A stretch of 64,000 nucleotides of DNA from Azadirachta indica (taxonomy: Eukaryota; Streptophyta; Magnoliopsida; Sapindales; Meliaceae), in contig CM040453.1 in the NCBI GenBank assembly GCA_022749755.1, forward strand, positions 332,102 through 396,101. The letters are read 5' to 3'. The position numbers and the translations under genes are program-made. Below are positions 9,724-20,667 of this stretch, in pieces. How positions within the stretch are numbered: position 1 is the first letter of the stretch; each line of letters opens with the position of its first letter. A model generated the notes under the pieces. That model was not told where the DNA came from. It made no database searches and saw nothing but the letters and a program-made list of their open reading frames with translations.

Positions 9724-10509
9724 ATGTTTCCAAAACAAAAGTTGTTCATCTTCTCTTTGATCATCATACTCATATCTTGCTGCTGCTGCTGCTGCTACCC
9801 AGGTCATTGCGTTTGTTAGTTACATTTCAATTTACATATAATATTCAAATTCTTCTCTTTATTCACTTGTCTGAATTAATTCTTGAATAAATCTGCTGCA
9901 TGCAATGAAACAGGATATGCAGCCGACAACCCGGCAGACACATTAGCAAGAGCCTTGTTCTGTTTCAACAACAGGTTGGTGAGTATATATAACTATATAT
10001 TAACAGCTTTAATTTGCTTCAAATAGTTCTTGTTTCTTGAGTTGATCCTTATGAGTTCAAACACAGGTTTATAGTGGCTGTGAAGAGAAATATAGATTGA
10101 ATGAGAGTGGAAACCTAAATGTGCCTCTTGAATCGACAGACTTATTTTGCAACGGACCTTGCTTAGTGGAAACACAATTTGTGCTAAACTGTGTTGAAAA
10201 AGTGTTGTCAGACTTCATTTTCCTAAACAAGGCAACAGTTAGAGACATAAGAAGTGTTCTCAATTCTGGTTGCAGCTACACCAGCCAGAGAGGTAACACT
10301 ATACTAGTTCAAGTTGCACATTTCAACTTAATTGATTTCCATGACAGTTGCAGAAAAATTTAGGTGTTTGCTGTGTTGTTGCAGGTGATTTCAATGTGTG
10401 GAGGTACGTTCAGGGTGAAACAAGCCTTATTAGTGGACAGAAAGTACTTGACATCAGTGGCTTTTATAACTTGGCAATACTTTCTGGTTCTTGTTTCTTG
10501 ATCTTGTAA
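9724..10509 (+). CDS. small secreted cysteine-rich plant protein, unknown function
   Basis: Four exons, 9724-9802, 9914-9978, 10067-10292 and 10385-10509, join in phase to 164 aa. Residues 1-25 form a signal peptide (hydrophobic core FIFSLIIILI, then six Cys from a TGC repeat). The mature part has a plant-specific cysteine pattern: ALFCF, YSGCEEKYRLNESGNLNVP, FCNGPC, LNC and SGCSYTSQRG, followed by FNVWRYVQGETS. The short hydrophobic C-terminus (LAILSGSCFLIL) could be a weak anchor or a worn GPI signal. I recognise the core as an uncharacterised plant family (I think DUF7731, unverified). It lies in the SAR1 duplicated block; its sister at 5441-5770 is broken. The run of six TGC codons lies at the end of the signal peptide and may vary in length. 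Confidence 0.75.
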
Positions 10510-10808
10510 CCTAAGTTGCACCTAATTAAAACGTACAGTTCCAAGGAGAGCAAGTAACATGAGTTGTACCCATCAAGTGTTGTTTTACCAAAACTGCTAG
10601 CAGCAGAAATTATGTCATTTGCGCTTTTATGTCTAAGCTTGGCTTGTAGCTAGCAATTGCCTTTTTTTTTTTTTTATTTTCACTTATGAACTAGGTTTAG
10701 GTTACCTCTGATGAAGACATGATTCTAGTTCTATTAATAATTAACATATATAATAAGCATATAGATTTATCACTTGAGGGGCTTTATTAAAACATCAAAC
10801 CATCCTAA
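10510..10808. other. 3' flank of the secreted-protein gene
   Basis: AT-rich spacer between the secreted-protein gene and the small minus-strand relic, with a T12 run at about 10662-10675. Its first part, up to about 10620, is still similar to 5770-5850 in the first unit. Confidence 0.5.
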
Positions 10809-11028
10809 TTAAAGAAACATAAGCAAAAGAATGACCGGCACATAGAAACCAAATGCAACTAAACACAAACAATTCTTCATTGACAACACTATTTGTTGCC
10901 AAATTTGGCGCACCCCAACATTAGTCACTGTCACAGAATCCTTTTGTGTCTCAGCTGCTGGCTTCACAGCATCTTCGTATTCTTTCCTAGGAGTTTTCAC
11001 ACCATGAACTGCAACAGGTTGATTCTAC
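10809..11028 (-). pseudogene. small CCS-family gene, frameshifted copy
   Basis: The frame from about 11000 down to 10809 reads KTPRKEYEDAVKPA, then SVTVTNVGV and IWQQI, and ends in a hydrophobic segment (CLCLVAFGFYVPVILLLMFL) that could be a C-terminal membrane anchor. Just upstream, in another frame at about 11026-10990, the sequence reads VESTCCSSW. That matches the start ME-RKS-CCSRG of the intact copy at 11684-11929, but its ATG is changed and the two halves are out of frame. Shared landmarks with the intact copy are CCS and TPKK/TPRK followed by KPA. It could still be expressed from an unseen upstream exon, so pseudogene status is likely, not certain. Confidence 0.45.
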
Positions 11029-11122
11029 CGGCTTCACATGCTCAGATCACCTTCTTCTCTACCCTGCTTCTTCTTTTCTTTGCCACAATTAACAATACAT
11101 GCAAATGCACTGCACTGCTACT

Positions 11123-11165
<43 letters not shown>

Positions 11166-11683
11166 GCAAAAATGAGACAGCCTGCTGGTATTCTCCTTTC
11201 ATTTAAATTAATAATTAGTATAAATGTCTGTTTTCGGTGGGCACTTAATTTGAGGAATGATATCCCATGCGTCAGAAAAAAATAATTAATTCCTCCTCTG
11301 AATATATAAGTAGATGAATTAGTCTATGAGTTTCCATGAAAATTGGATTAAACTACTAATCAAATATCGTAATCATATCTTTCATATTCAAGATTCATAT
11401 AGACATTATTGATACAGAAATATCATGGGGCAAGTTAATGAATTATTATTTTTCAAGTTACCAATATGTGCCCTTCTACACGCGATCATGACATTGTAGA
11501 ACAAATTTATAAACATATAAATAATTTATTTATTACTTAATTGAGGAGGCTTTTATTCGTTAACATCCAACATCCAAATTAAAACCAAACATAACTTAAT
11601 TTCATAACAAACCAGATAGATCATCAATAATATCACTCTCAAACCCTATTACATATTAAATATTCTCCTCTCTCCCTACCATT
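11029..11683. other. spacer with (TA)n tract
   Basis: AT-rich spacer with a (TA)n microsatellite at about 11125-11162. No supported gene or site. Confidence 0.5.
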
Positions 11684-11929
11684 TCATTTACCCAATTCAT
11701 TAACTTTCACAGTTTCTTCTTGCTTAACTTTCACGCCACGAGCTTCCTTCACCTCCGATTTCGGAGTAATTGCATAAAACTGAGGTGCTGCAGTTTCTTC
11801 CTGCTTAACAAAATTCACCACAGGAGCCGGTGAAGGTACTGCAGGCTTCAGATTTTCATCTTTTTTCGGTGTCGAGTAAGTAGATCTTGACAGTTTATAG
11901 CCTCTCGAACAACAGCTCTTCCTTTCCAT
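11684..11929 (-). CDS. small CCS-motif protein, unknown function (intact copy)
   Basis: Single open frame of 81 codons from ATG 11929. The protein begins MERKSCCSRGYKLSRSTYST, continues with a Lys/Asp-rich PKKDENLKPAV segment and a Pro/Ala stretch, and contains two similar acidic-basic repeats (VKQEETAAP and VKQEETVKV). No signal peptide, membrane segment or known domain is visible. Related but broken copies lie on the same strand at 5930-6120, 10809-11028 and 12820-13059, so this is a small local family. The N-terminal CCS after a short basic stretch could be a lipid- or metal-modified site, but that is speculation. The frame could also be extended by splicing. It is real as a conserved frame; its function is not recognisable. 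Confidence 0.45.
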   Translation of the reverse strand: MERKSCCSRGYKLSRSTYSTPKKDENLKPAVPSPAPVVNFVKQEETAAPQFYAITPKSEVKEARGVKVKQEETVKVNELGK

Positions 11930-12819
11930 ATTTTGCTTCTTAGTTATTTCTGTTGATGATAAGGCATTAAGCAATAGGATTTATAGTAGGATTTGAGGCT
12001 CTTTGTATTCTTACTCAATTTAAAGCATGCATGCATTCACATTCACATCCACATCCGCATGCAACTCTCCAGTAATTCCGTGATTTTTATCTCCTAGTTA
12101 ATTAATTAATTTAATTCCATCGATATTGGCGCTCCCTCCAAAATCTAGATATATGTGTACCAAAATTTTAACCATTTTTTTTAATGATTACTGATCGGGA
12201 GTTGATCAGATTTATATTATTATGGCCAGCCCACGTACGGCTTTGGTGGGAGGTGAGTAATTAAACCACTCTACAGCTAGAGATCACTGACTGATCACAT
12301 ATAGTTTTCTTAAAAAATTAATTAGTTCCTGAAATGAAGAATGGTTGAATATCCTCCATATATATATGTGTGTGTGTGTGTGCGTGTGTGTGTGTGTGTG
12401 TTTGTTTGTTGTATTTCATTTCCTCTCTATTTCTTCCAATTATCCATGTATTTTCATAGCTATATCTAATAAGGTTTTCAAAAGTGATTTTATATCATTA
12501 AGCACAACCCAATAACACAATACAGGTAGGGTTTCAGTTGTCAAAGTGTTCAAATTTCAAACTTGGAGTTCTCATTTACTAGGAAAATGTTTATGGGTTT
12601 AAAAGAAACCTAAAATTAATTGCCATTAAAGAATTATTTTTCAAGGATATATGTTCAGGTATTATCATTTAAATATAAATATATATGTATATTTATATAT
12701 ATATATATATATGATCATTTGATATGTCTCTGGACAGGTATACAAGCCATAGTTAACAAGGAAAGAGGAAAACAAAGTGAAATAATGTAAATACATGCAT
12801 CACTTGAAATAACTTATAT
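11930..12819. other. spacer with (GT)n and (TA)n repeats
   Basis: AT-rich spacer. A (GT)n dinucleotide repeat lies at about 12367-12402, with a TA-rich tract at about 12674-12712. No gene seen. Confidence 0.5.
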
Positions 12820-13059
12820 TTATTCTGTGTAGAAGGCTTCTAGTACTACAAACCCATGGTTCACATAAGTTCCACTTGCTCCAGTAGCAACATTAACCTT
12901 CACAGGTTCTTCTTTCGAAGCCTCCGCCTTGGCTGGGCTGAGAGTAGATTCGCTTCCTGTTGTCTCTTGACTAACTTATTCTTTCTTGGTAATAATAGCA
13001 GATTTTGAGTCTTCTTTCTTCTCTCGTGTTGTCCTGAACAGCAACCCCGTTCTCTCTAT
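12820..13059 (-). pseudogene. small CCS-family gene, broken copy upstream of the intact one
   Basis: Aligned to the start of the 81-aa copy (ATG GAA AGG AAG AGC TGT TGT), this segment reads ATA GAG AGA ACG GG, one extra G, then TTGC TGT TCA. The initiator has become ATA and there is a frameshift before CCS. Further on, one frame reads KKEDSKSAIITKKE, then a stop. After the stop it continues with a Ser/Ala/Glu-rich segment ending KEEPVKVN, close to QEETVKVN in the intact copy, and a C-terminus NHGFVVLEAFYTE. Loss of the start, a frameshift and an internal stop make it a pseudogene. Confidence 0.5.
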
Positions 13060-13245
13060 ATTTCAATCCTTTCTTAGCACTTCTGCAGAGCAACTTAGAA
13101 ACCCGGATAGAAAATGCTGTATGAATTATGATCAATTGTATGTATGGGCATTGATTTGTCCCGTCTTCATCGAACCTGCAGAAATTCTGGCTTGTCTGGG
13201 GAATGAAATCAGCGTGTAATCAGAACTTGAGATATAGACACATAA

Positions 13246-14703
13246 TTATCCAATCGCCGTGCTCTGCCCTGGTGATTTCTTAACACTCTTTTCCCACATT
13301 AACACTCTCAACTTCTCAGCATCTTCCCACCTCCCCTCTTCTGCATAAATATTAGACAATAATACATAATTACCAGAATTCCATGGTTCAAGATTAATAA
13401 GCTCTTTAACAGCATGCTCAGCAAGTTCTACGTCACCATGAGTACGACAAGAACTTAGCAAAGCACCCCATAAAGCGGCATTTGGCCTGATACTCATGCT
13501 TCTTATCAAGTCATACGCCTCTCTAACACATCCACTACGTCCAAGGACATCAACCATGCATCCATAATGCTCAAGATTTGGCTCTATAGAGTGCATCCGT
13601 GTCATTGTAGCAAACAGCTCCCGCGCTCTTTCCACCAACCCGCCATGGGTGCAACATGTTAGAACACCTACAAAAGTCACTTCATTGGGGCTCACACCTT
13701 TGGTCATCATCTGCTCAAACAATTCAACTCCAAGCTCACCCCTTCCACTAAAAGCCAGTCCAGATATCATGGCATTCCAAGAAATTACATTTTTTGTAGG
13801 CATTTTATTAAAAATATATCTACCAGTGTCTAAAATCCCACATTTGCAATAAAAATCCACCAATGCATTTCCAACAGAAACAAACTTTGGATAAAGTCCA
13901 CTTGATTCAGCGTAAGAATGAATCCATTGCCCAATATCAACAGCTCCTAAACGAGCACAAACAGGCAACATAGTGACCACAGTGGCCTCATCTAATTCAA
14001 ATCCCTGATCACACATTTCATGAAATAGTCTCAAAGCTTCATCATGCCTCCCGCTCTGCGCTAAGCAATGAATCATTGAGTTCCAAGAAACAACACTTCT
14101 CTCCCTCATTTTCCTAAAAAGTGACAAGCCCATATCAACATTTCCTTTCTTACAAAACCCGCGAATCAACAAATTCCACATTATCACATCTCTATGACGC
14201 ATTTCATCAAACACCTTCATAGCATCCTCCATATCGCCGCAAGACGCGTACAACTCAACAATCCCGATTCTTATTGCCCCAAAACCCTGCAACCCACTTC
14301 TAATAATCTCTCCATGAACACATCGACCTATCTTAACATTATAAATACTCGCACACATCTTTAGCAATGGCGAAAATGTGTATTCATCAGGCGAAATACC
14401 ACGATTTTTCATTAAAGAAAACATGTTTAGAGATTCTTGACGTGGCACATTAAGGGAATACGCTTTGATCATGGAATTGAAGAGCAGAACATTGGGGTTT
14501 TGTGTCTGATCAAAGATTCGAGCAGCGTATTCCATTTTTTGAAGGGTACCGCAAACGGAGACGAAATGAGACAGGATTTGATTGGATTGGTGAAGGTTGT
14601 GCCGGAGGAAATGAGCGTGGATTTGCTTGAGATAGGATCGAGTTTTGTGGCCGTGAAGAAGGCTCAGGATCTTGCGCTCGATTTCTACAGATGATCTGCT
14701 CAT
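13246..14703 (-). CDS. pentatricopeptide repeat protein, PLS class with E motif
   Basis: Intronless 485-aa frame, usual for plant PPR genes. About ten PPR motifs run from residue 40 onward (for example NVLLFNSMIKAYS, DVIMWNLLIRGFCKKGN, SVVSWNSMIHCLAQSGR, NVISWNAMISGLAFSGR). They are followed by an E-type C-terminus (WGALLSSCRTHGDVELAEHA ... GNYVLLSNIYAEEGRWEDA), with no DYW deaminase domain. Such proteins bind organellar RNA and often serve as C-to-U editing specificity factors. The N-terminus (IERKILSLLHGHKTRSYLKQ) resembles Arabidopsis At1g09190 as I recall it, and that gene also sits beside a SAR1 gene. ATG 14703 was chosen because the longer frame lacks an ATG. No strong transit peptide is obvious, so the organelle is not assigned. 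Confidence 0.9.
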   Translation of the reverse strand: MSRSSVEIERKILSLLHGHKTRSYLKQIHAHFLRHNLHQSNQILSHFVSVCGTLQKMEYAARIFDQTQNPNVLLFNSMIKAYSLNVPRQESLNMFSLMKNRGISPDEYTFSPLLKMCASIYNVKIGRCVHGEIIRSGLQGFGAIRIGIVELYASCGDMEDAMKVFDEMRHRDVIMWNLLIRGFCKKGNVDMGLSLFRKMRERSVVSWNSMIHCLAQSGRHDEALRLFHEMCDQGFELDEATVVTMLPVCARLGAVDIGQWIHSYAESSGLYPKFVSVGNALVDFYCKCGILDTGRYIFNKMPTKNVISWNAMISGLAFSGRGELGVELFEQMMTKGVSPNEVTFVGVLTCCTHGGLVERARELFATMTRMHSIEPNLEHYGCMVDVLGRSGCVREAYDLIRSMSIRPNAALWGALLSSCRTHGDVELAEHAVKELINLEPWNSGNYVLLSNIYAEEGRWEDAEKLRVLMWEKSVKKSPGQSTAIG

Positions 14704-15069
14704 TTTTATTTTTGATTTTCCTTGTTGCGCAAACAAAGTTACACAGTCTGTACAGTAACAGAAGGAAAAGGGGGGGAAAATAAAGGAATAAGATTAAAAT
14801 ATAGGGCGGATAAATTATGACTGTTGGGTCATTAACAAATATTAACCATTAATCTAAACACTGTATGGTATGGAAAGAAATCTAACACATTGTTTAGGCA
14901 ACAAACAAAAATGAGGATTTAAATTAGAAGAGATGTACAAATAGGGAAACGCACTCTTTCAAAGATATGAACGGTTACAATTTTGCAAAAGGCCAGAACT
15001 CCTAGATTTTCATACATTACAGAGCACCGGTTCTCGTTCAAAATACTATTACATGTAAGTGCAATAGGA
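14704..15069. other. spacer between PPR and ZMAT2-like genes
   Basis: Short intergenic region holding the PPR upstream region and the 3' UTR of the ZMAT2-like gene. No other feature seen. Confidence 0.5.
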
Positions 15070-17613
15070 TCACTTTTTTGATGAATGAAAGCTGCCGAAT
15101 CCCATCATGGCCGCAATGTCAGGATCAGTTTCAGTTTCCTCTTCTACTGCTGCCTTCTCTTTCTGAACCCAGAAAGATAGTAACAATTAAATCATAGTTT
15201 GATTAGGAAAACGAAATTGCAATACTATATATCTATAAAAAGAAAATCAGAAAGGATAATACACATGAAACCATAACACTCAATCTTCAATCCACGAATG
15301 ACTTCCCGTGTTTAGTAGTAATGAGCCATCTTATGGTGTACTAACCTTCTTCTCTTTCTTTCTTTCTCGACGTTGACGCTTCCGTTCCTCCTCCTCTTCC
15401 TGCTGTTTCATGATCCGTTCATCAAGATCTAAGGGCAAAAACACCAAAGACATTAGAATGTATTCCAAATTCCAAGTAATAGGGAATCCATAATGCATGC
15501 ACTTAATTATTTTCATCTTTCTATATTTCTTTCACCAACTATTTCCTTCTACATCTTACCTTGTTCTGAGAAGCTGCCAGGGACTTTCCGCTTCTTCAGC
15601 ACATCAAATCGCTCCCGGACCTTCATACATAACCAGGCAGTTTAACATATAAAATACCAATACGTTTTTGTGCTAACAAAGTATTAAGCCTAGTGATACC
15701 TTTTTCTACCAAAGATATGTGATAACTTCTTCTGATATCTCCCAAAACAGGGACTATGTTTAGTACATTAAAGATGTTTGGCAATTTCCTTACTAGAATT
15801 CTTGAGATGGTGAGCATTGCAGTTAGTCTCATCTTCTGTAATGTATATCATCTCATATACAAAAACAATTACAGCAAATTTTCTTCATTTACTGGGATTA
15901 AAACCTCACATCCATTAAAATAGTAAAGAATACTTTGAAAAGTCTACCTGTTCAAGAGATGCACGTTCAACTCGCATAGACATGCCCAAAGCTCTTTGAT
16001 CTGGACAACAAAACCAAAAGAACAGTTAGATGAGTGATTGTGTACATTTTCCTAAAACAAACTGTGTTTGTTGGTATTTGTGGAATATTCCATACGTTTT
16101 TTTCCATTGATATGATCCAAGTAGTTAGCAGAATCCTTTACCACACACTCGCAAACAGAACAGTAATATCCAGCCTGCAAAAGAAGTGATAAGATCACAC
16201 AATGACATAGAATTTAATGACTCACGAAGAGAAATAATATAGACCCCATCACTTAATAGCACATCAATCTTTTAAAAAAAGCGATTAAGACCTCATAAAT
16301 CAATAATTCAGCCGTTACAATTATTAATATAAGGAGCCTCTCATTCTATTCCAAAACAGAGTTAAATGGATTCTTCTTTCCAATTTAACAATAATTGAGA
16401 AATACCAATAATTATCGTTACAATTAGGTTTCAAATGATGTTTAAAAATCTAAAGAACCACAGCCACAATCATGAAAATTTATAAGAATGAAACTGTGAA
16501 AACCTTATGTAGACGTTAAATAAGAGACGAGCAAGGGGAAGGAATACATGAAAACGTGGTAAAAGGGTACCTGTTGGCTCAAAGGAGCTATAGGAGTAAC
16601 AACCTGTAAAAAGTGAGAAAAAAAAGGGGAAAAGACAAATAAGAAGAACCATCGGAAAAGATAAATAAAAAAATATAAGCACGCAATGCAAAACATATTC
16701 TAAATAGGTAGCATTGTGCATTATGCAAGACATTGGTAACAATAAGCAAATTACCAAATTCAACTCTCAACCTAAAATCTCAAATCTTACTACAAAACTA
16801 GTTTATGATAACAGCCGCAAACATCAAGTATTACCTATCACAACCACCAAATCGGGACTATCCATATGTCACTACAAGATTTCCTTAACTAAAGGCAACT
16901 CATTTAAAGTCACCCAGTTCACAAATTGATACGTATTTGCCAAATTATAACTCTTCTAGCCATTTTCATAGCAGACATGATAATTAGCAACCGAAAAATG
17001 ACAGCTTTTCCAGTTGTTGCATCTACTGAAAGTACAAAAAGATTTAATATGCTTACTATTTTTTTAAGAAAAACTAAAAGAAAGTAAAATAAAATGCAAT
17101 TACCTGAGTTTTACCCAATCGAGATTCAAGGTCGACAACATAATCCCTATGCTTCAAGGGTTTCCTTTGCACAGGAGGACCCTTTGCTGCAAACAATTAA
17201 AATAAAAATTTATAATAAGTACGTCAGCTACAACTCAAATTCTGCTACAAGGAAAATAGTCAACAAATAAACTGATCACGTACATTTTGGTTTATTCCGA
17301 TTCTCCTCCTCCTGTATCAAACCCAAAAAAAAAAAAAAAGAGAAATTTGAAAATCGAATCAATAAACAAAAAAAGAAACCCAGAAATTAAAATTAAATAA
17401 AAAAGTAAGACATAATTAGACAAGCTCAAACCTCTTTTTCACGTTCGCGAGCGCGTTCTAAGTACTCTTCTCGATCGAATTTTCTTCTGAAAGTGTTATC
17501 AACTCCACCAGCCTAGGCAACAATTAATTGAATATTAATTTTCGGAAAGAAAAAAAAGAAGGAAAAAAATCAGGGTTACGTTGTTTATCGGTGCTTACGT
17601 TGCCAGAAGCCAT
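15070..17613 (-). CDS. ZMAT2/SNU23-type U1-like zinc-finger spliceosome protein
   Basis: Ten exons in transcription order: 17613-17599, 17512-17432, 17311-17284, 17186-17104, 16603-16571, 16174-16096, 16000-15948, 15620-15560, 15428-15346 and 15162-15070. They join in phase to 202 aa, the size of animal ZMAT2. The start MASGN, the basic-acidic region, [15 protein letters not shown], and the zinc finger [20 protein letters not shown] with the distal His of KKHQ (C-x2-C-x12-H-x5-H) are diagnostic. Then come [16 protein letters not shown] and a C-terminal [13 protein letters not shown]. The yeast homologue Snu23 is a U4/U6.U5 tri-snRNP subunit acting in spliceosome activation, in the nucleus. 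The first exon codes for only five residues. Confidence 0.92.
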
Positions 17614-17793
17614 TGATTACGTTTAACTGTAGCTAAGCTCGAGAGGGAATTGAAAACAATATGAATTGAAAAAAATACATCAAAAACAAAAGTTGACGTT
17701 TCAGGAGAGAACCCCTGATTTCTGCCTTCGCCACGGTGTCGTAAAGAAAAGATCACCAAACACTAGTTGATATTATGCGCCTAAAAACGACCC

Positions 17794-17865
17794 GGGTGTT
17801 TGGTCTAGTGGTATGATTCTCGCTTCGGGTGCGAGAGGTCGCGAGTTCGATTCTCGCAACACCCC
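17794..17865 (+). tRNA. tRNA-Pro (anticodon CGG)
   Basis: A 72-nt cloverleaf. The acceptor stem GGGTGTT pairs with AACACCC (17858-17864), discriminator C. The D-arm contains A-box-like TGGTCTAGTGG. The anticodon stem CTCGC/GCGAG encloses the seven-base loop TTCGGGT, giving CGG. The T-arm GCGAG-TTCGATT-CTCGC holds the B box. No intron. A T5 run about 25 nt downstream (17889-17893) fits a Pol III terminator. The gene lies in the short interval upstream of the divergently placed ZMAT2-like gene. Confidence 0.95.
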
Positions 17866-18463
17866 AATATTCATGATGATAAATTAATTTTTATTTTGGG
17901 TAATAACATGATGGTCCCTGAGTTGTGGTTAAATTGCAAATAGTGGGCATATCATGTTATTAAATTAATTAAAAAATTTAATGTAATATTTATTATAACT
18001 AACTTTTTTTTTTTTAAGTACTAAATCGATATCTTAAATATGTCATGTAAATATTGATAAAATATTTTAAAATATCTTAATTCTATCCATATTCTATATA
18101 AATATTATACACCTTTATCATATCTTTTTATAATTACCACATGTTATTATCCCATATCATTCAGATCGATTCATTAAAATTTACAGGGAGAAAAGGAAAA
18201 AGATGGTGTTCCAACACCTGCGTAAAGACTTAGTACAGTGAGCAATAAATAATGGCATCTACAGCCGTATCACTGACTTGTGCTGGCATGACAATGCATA
18301 ATAAATTAATATATTATATGTATGGTCGTTGGTCAGTGTCAATTGAAGCTATTAGCTTCAGTTATTTGATTAATTAGTTAATGATGTTGATGAAGCAATA
18401 TTAATTCAATTATTCAGAGAAAAACCCTAGACATTCATTTTCCTAAGCTAATCGATCATTTTG
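17866..18463. other. AT-rich spacer after tRNA-Pro
   Basis: Low-complexity AT-rich DNA with no supported gene. Its last 200 bp would be promoter and leader of the candidate micropeptide gene. Confidence 0.45.
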
Positions 18464-18799
18464 ATGAGTTGGAAAAAGAAGGTAAGTAGTAGTATAATAC
18501 TTGTCATCACAGACGTCTGCAATGAAATGAAGTTCCCAAGAAACTAAGAAAAAAGAAAAAAGCTGTGATCGGTTTGTCCAGTTACAAGGTGGAAAAGCTG
18601 TAAAAAATCGATGAATTTGGCCCACAACAAGCTATACATCTCATCTTGGGCAGTGAATGAAACTGTTGATTATTCATTAATATTATTATTTCACTTTCAG
18701 AAAACAGCCAAGAAGGGGTTGCTCCCGCCTCTGCAACTCTCTGATGTCTCCCTGTCTAAGATTCCCCCGCGGCCAGAGCCTTGTCAGCGTACATGTTAA
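18464..18799 (+). CDS. candidate two-exon micropeptide (38 aa), unknown
   Basis: A short first exon, 18464-18481 (MSWKKK), ends at a strong donor, AAG/GTAAGT. A pyrimidine-rich acceptor (TTTCACTTTCAG) precedes 18701-18799, which adds 32 codons and TAA in the same phase. The product is very basic at its start (KKKKTAKKG), then LLPPLQLSDVSLSKIPPRPE, and ends with two cysteines near the C-terminus (CQRTC). The second exon is distinctly less AT-rich than its surroundings and open in this frame. There is no signal peptide or known domain. It could be an unrecognised small protein or peptide gene, a fragment of a larger gene or chance. Support is only splice-site quality and composition. Confidence 0.3.
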
Positions 18800-18983
18800 T
18801 TAGGATAATTAGAAACTACAGTCTGCTATCTAGCTAGCCCATTAATTAATTAATTAATTAATTAATTTGTCATAAGATAGTATATACTTCATTTTGAATT
18901 GCTTGCACAACGAAAATATGCATGCATATATATATATATATATATGTGGAGCAGCTAGCTATATAGCAATGGTTATATTAATG

Positions 18984-19018
<35 letters not shown>

Positions 19019-20667
19019 ATATCTTTTTAGATAGCCGATGATCAGATTCAGAGGGGAAAACAGGACGAATGAAGGTAAATTCAGAGATGGGGGACAAGGT
19101 GAAAAAAGTACAAACAGTACTGGAAAATAAAAGTCGTCGATCGTCTTGCTACGTACATATATAATATAATGGAAATGGAAGGTTGGAATTGAATTTTCTC
19201 AAACAGACCTTAATTAGTTAATTATTTCTGTGTTTAACGTACACCATCGTGACTTAAGTGTAATCATAAGACATATATATATACATTGATGCGGGAAATA
19301 ACACAGAATTCGAATATAATTAGCCTAGCCCTAGCCCTAGCCCTAGCCCTAGCTCTAGCCCATGCATCAAACAATGACGGATATGGAGATATATGGGAAC
19401 CATGATTTGATTTTGCACCCCCCAACAGATTTATGAAGTTGGGGCCTCATTTCTGTATACGGTATATATAGATATAACTGCCTGCTGCTTCAAATTCTTC
19501 AACCATCATCTAGTTTTTATATTAACGTATTAATCATAATTAATCTTCTAATTTTGATTTTTATTGTAATATGAGCTAGCTAGATAGCTTTACAATTTTA
19601 TATGCACGGGTCACAAACCTGTATGTGATTAATTAGATAAAAAGCTAGCTCTAATATATCAAAGGAAATTAAATTAATCCAGAGTGGTATAATAATTCCA
19701 TTGATTGAAAAACACGTTGGCCCATGCATGTGTATGCTTAAAAGACATAAAAAGTTACAAATAACCCTTTTTTAACTTTTTTAACTGCAGCGGATGTATT
19801 CTACCGATCCTGAATCAAATGGGTGGGTGTTGGACAAAATGACGGAAATACGGAGAAATTAAGAAACGCACAGAGAGAAGAAGCCAAAAGAAGGTGATGA
19901 TCGATATTTGGACGTAAACATACATCAAAATCAAATCATTTAACCCCAGTGTCTTATGATATCCGATTAAGAGAAAAGTAGCTTATATATTATATATATA
20001 TATATAGGTCCGAAATGCTTTTTCATGTGAAACGAAAGCACTTTTGGTCACCTCAGATCTATGCATGGTTATCTTCGCAAGATCTTGTACAATAACAATA
20101 AATAATAATAATAATAATAATAATATATTTGCGCATGAACCACAAGTTTGGGCCAAGAAAATACTGCCAAACAACACACAATAATGTTCCCATTCTACAA
20201 TTGTGGGCCTCCACTACCTACCATATTACAGGGTTATGTCTCTTAATATTTATCGTATTAATTATTGTTTCAATACTCCAAATTTGGGTACTGTTTTTAT
20301 ATAATTATGCAATTTCTAGCCAAGACATTAAAGCTCCAAATGTGGAGAAATATTGTGGGGGGAAAATGGAGGAGGGACTTGCAGAAGAATTAAATTAGAT
20401 GTAGCAGACTGCAGTACTTTCAGGAATTCAGCTAAGATATACAAAGCAAACTGGGTTTAACGATAATGTAAACCTATAATTTAGAAATATATATATATAT
20501 ATATATATAATAATTTAGAAAGGAAACAGATTTTCTTCTTTCTGACAGAAGAAGAGAAACCACTTGAATAATGAAATCTCAGAGAGCTCTAAAAAAAGAA
20601 GTTGTAACTATACAAATACAATTAATTTCTTCGAAACTCATCCATTACAGATTAATTAATTAATTAA
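18800..20667. other. intergenic region rich in simple repeats
   Basis: This holds (TTAA)n at about 18838-18866, (TA)n tracts at 18928-18945, 18986-19014 and 20488-20510, a CCCTAG hexamer repeat at 19324-19361 and an (ATA)n tract at 20097-20125. No ORF has coding character. The right end includes the 3' UTR of the DUF1645 gene. Confidence 0.5.
19324..19361. repeat. (CCCTAG)n hexamer repeat
   Basis: About six units of CCTAGC/CCCTAG with one CT variant. It resembles but is not the plant telomere unit CCCTAAA. Confidence 0.9.

Noticed and set aside
9363..9890. 175-aa frame before the secreted-protein gene
   Set aside because: It runs through spacer and overlaps exon 1 of the real gene in another frame; T-rich low-complexity composition.
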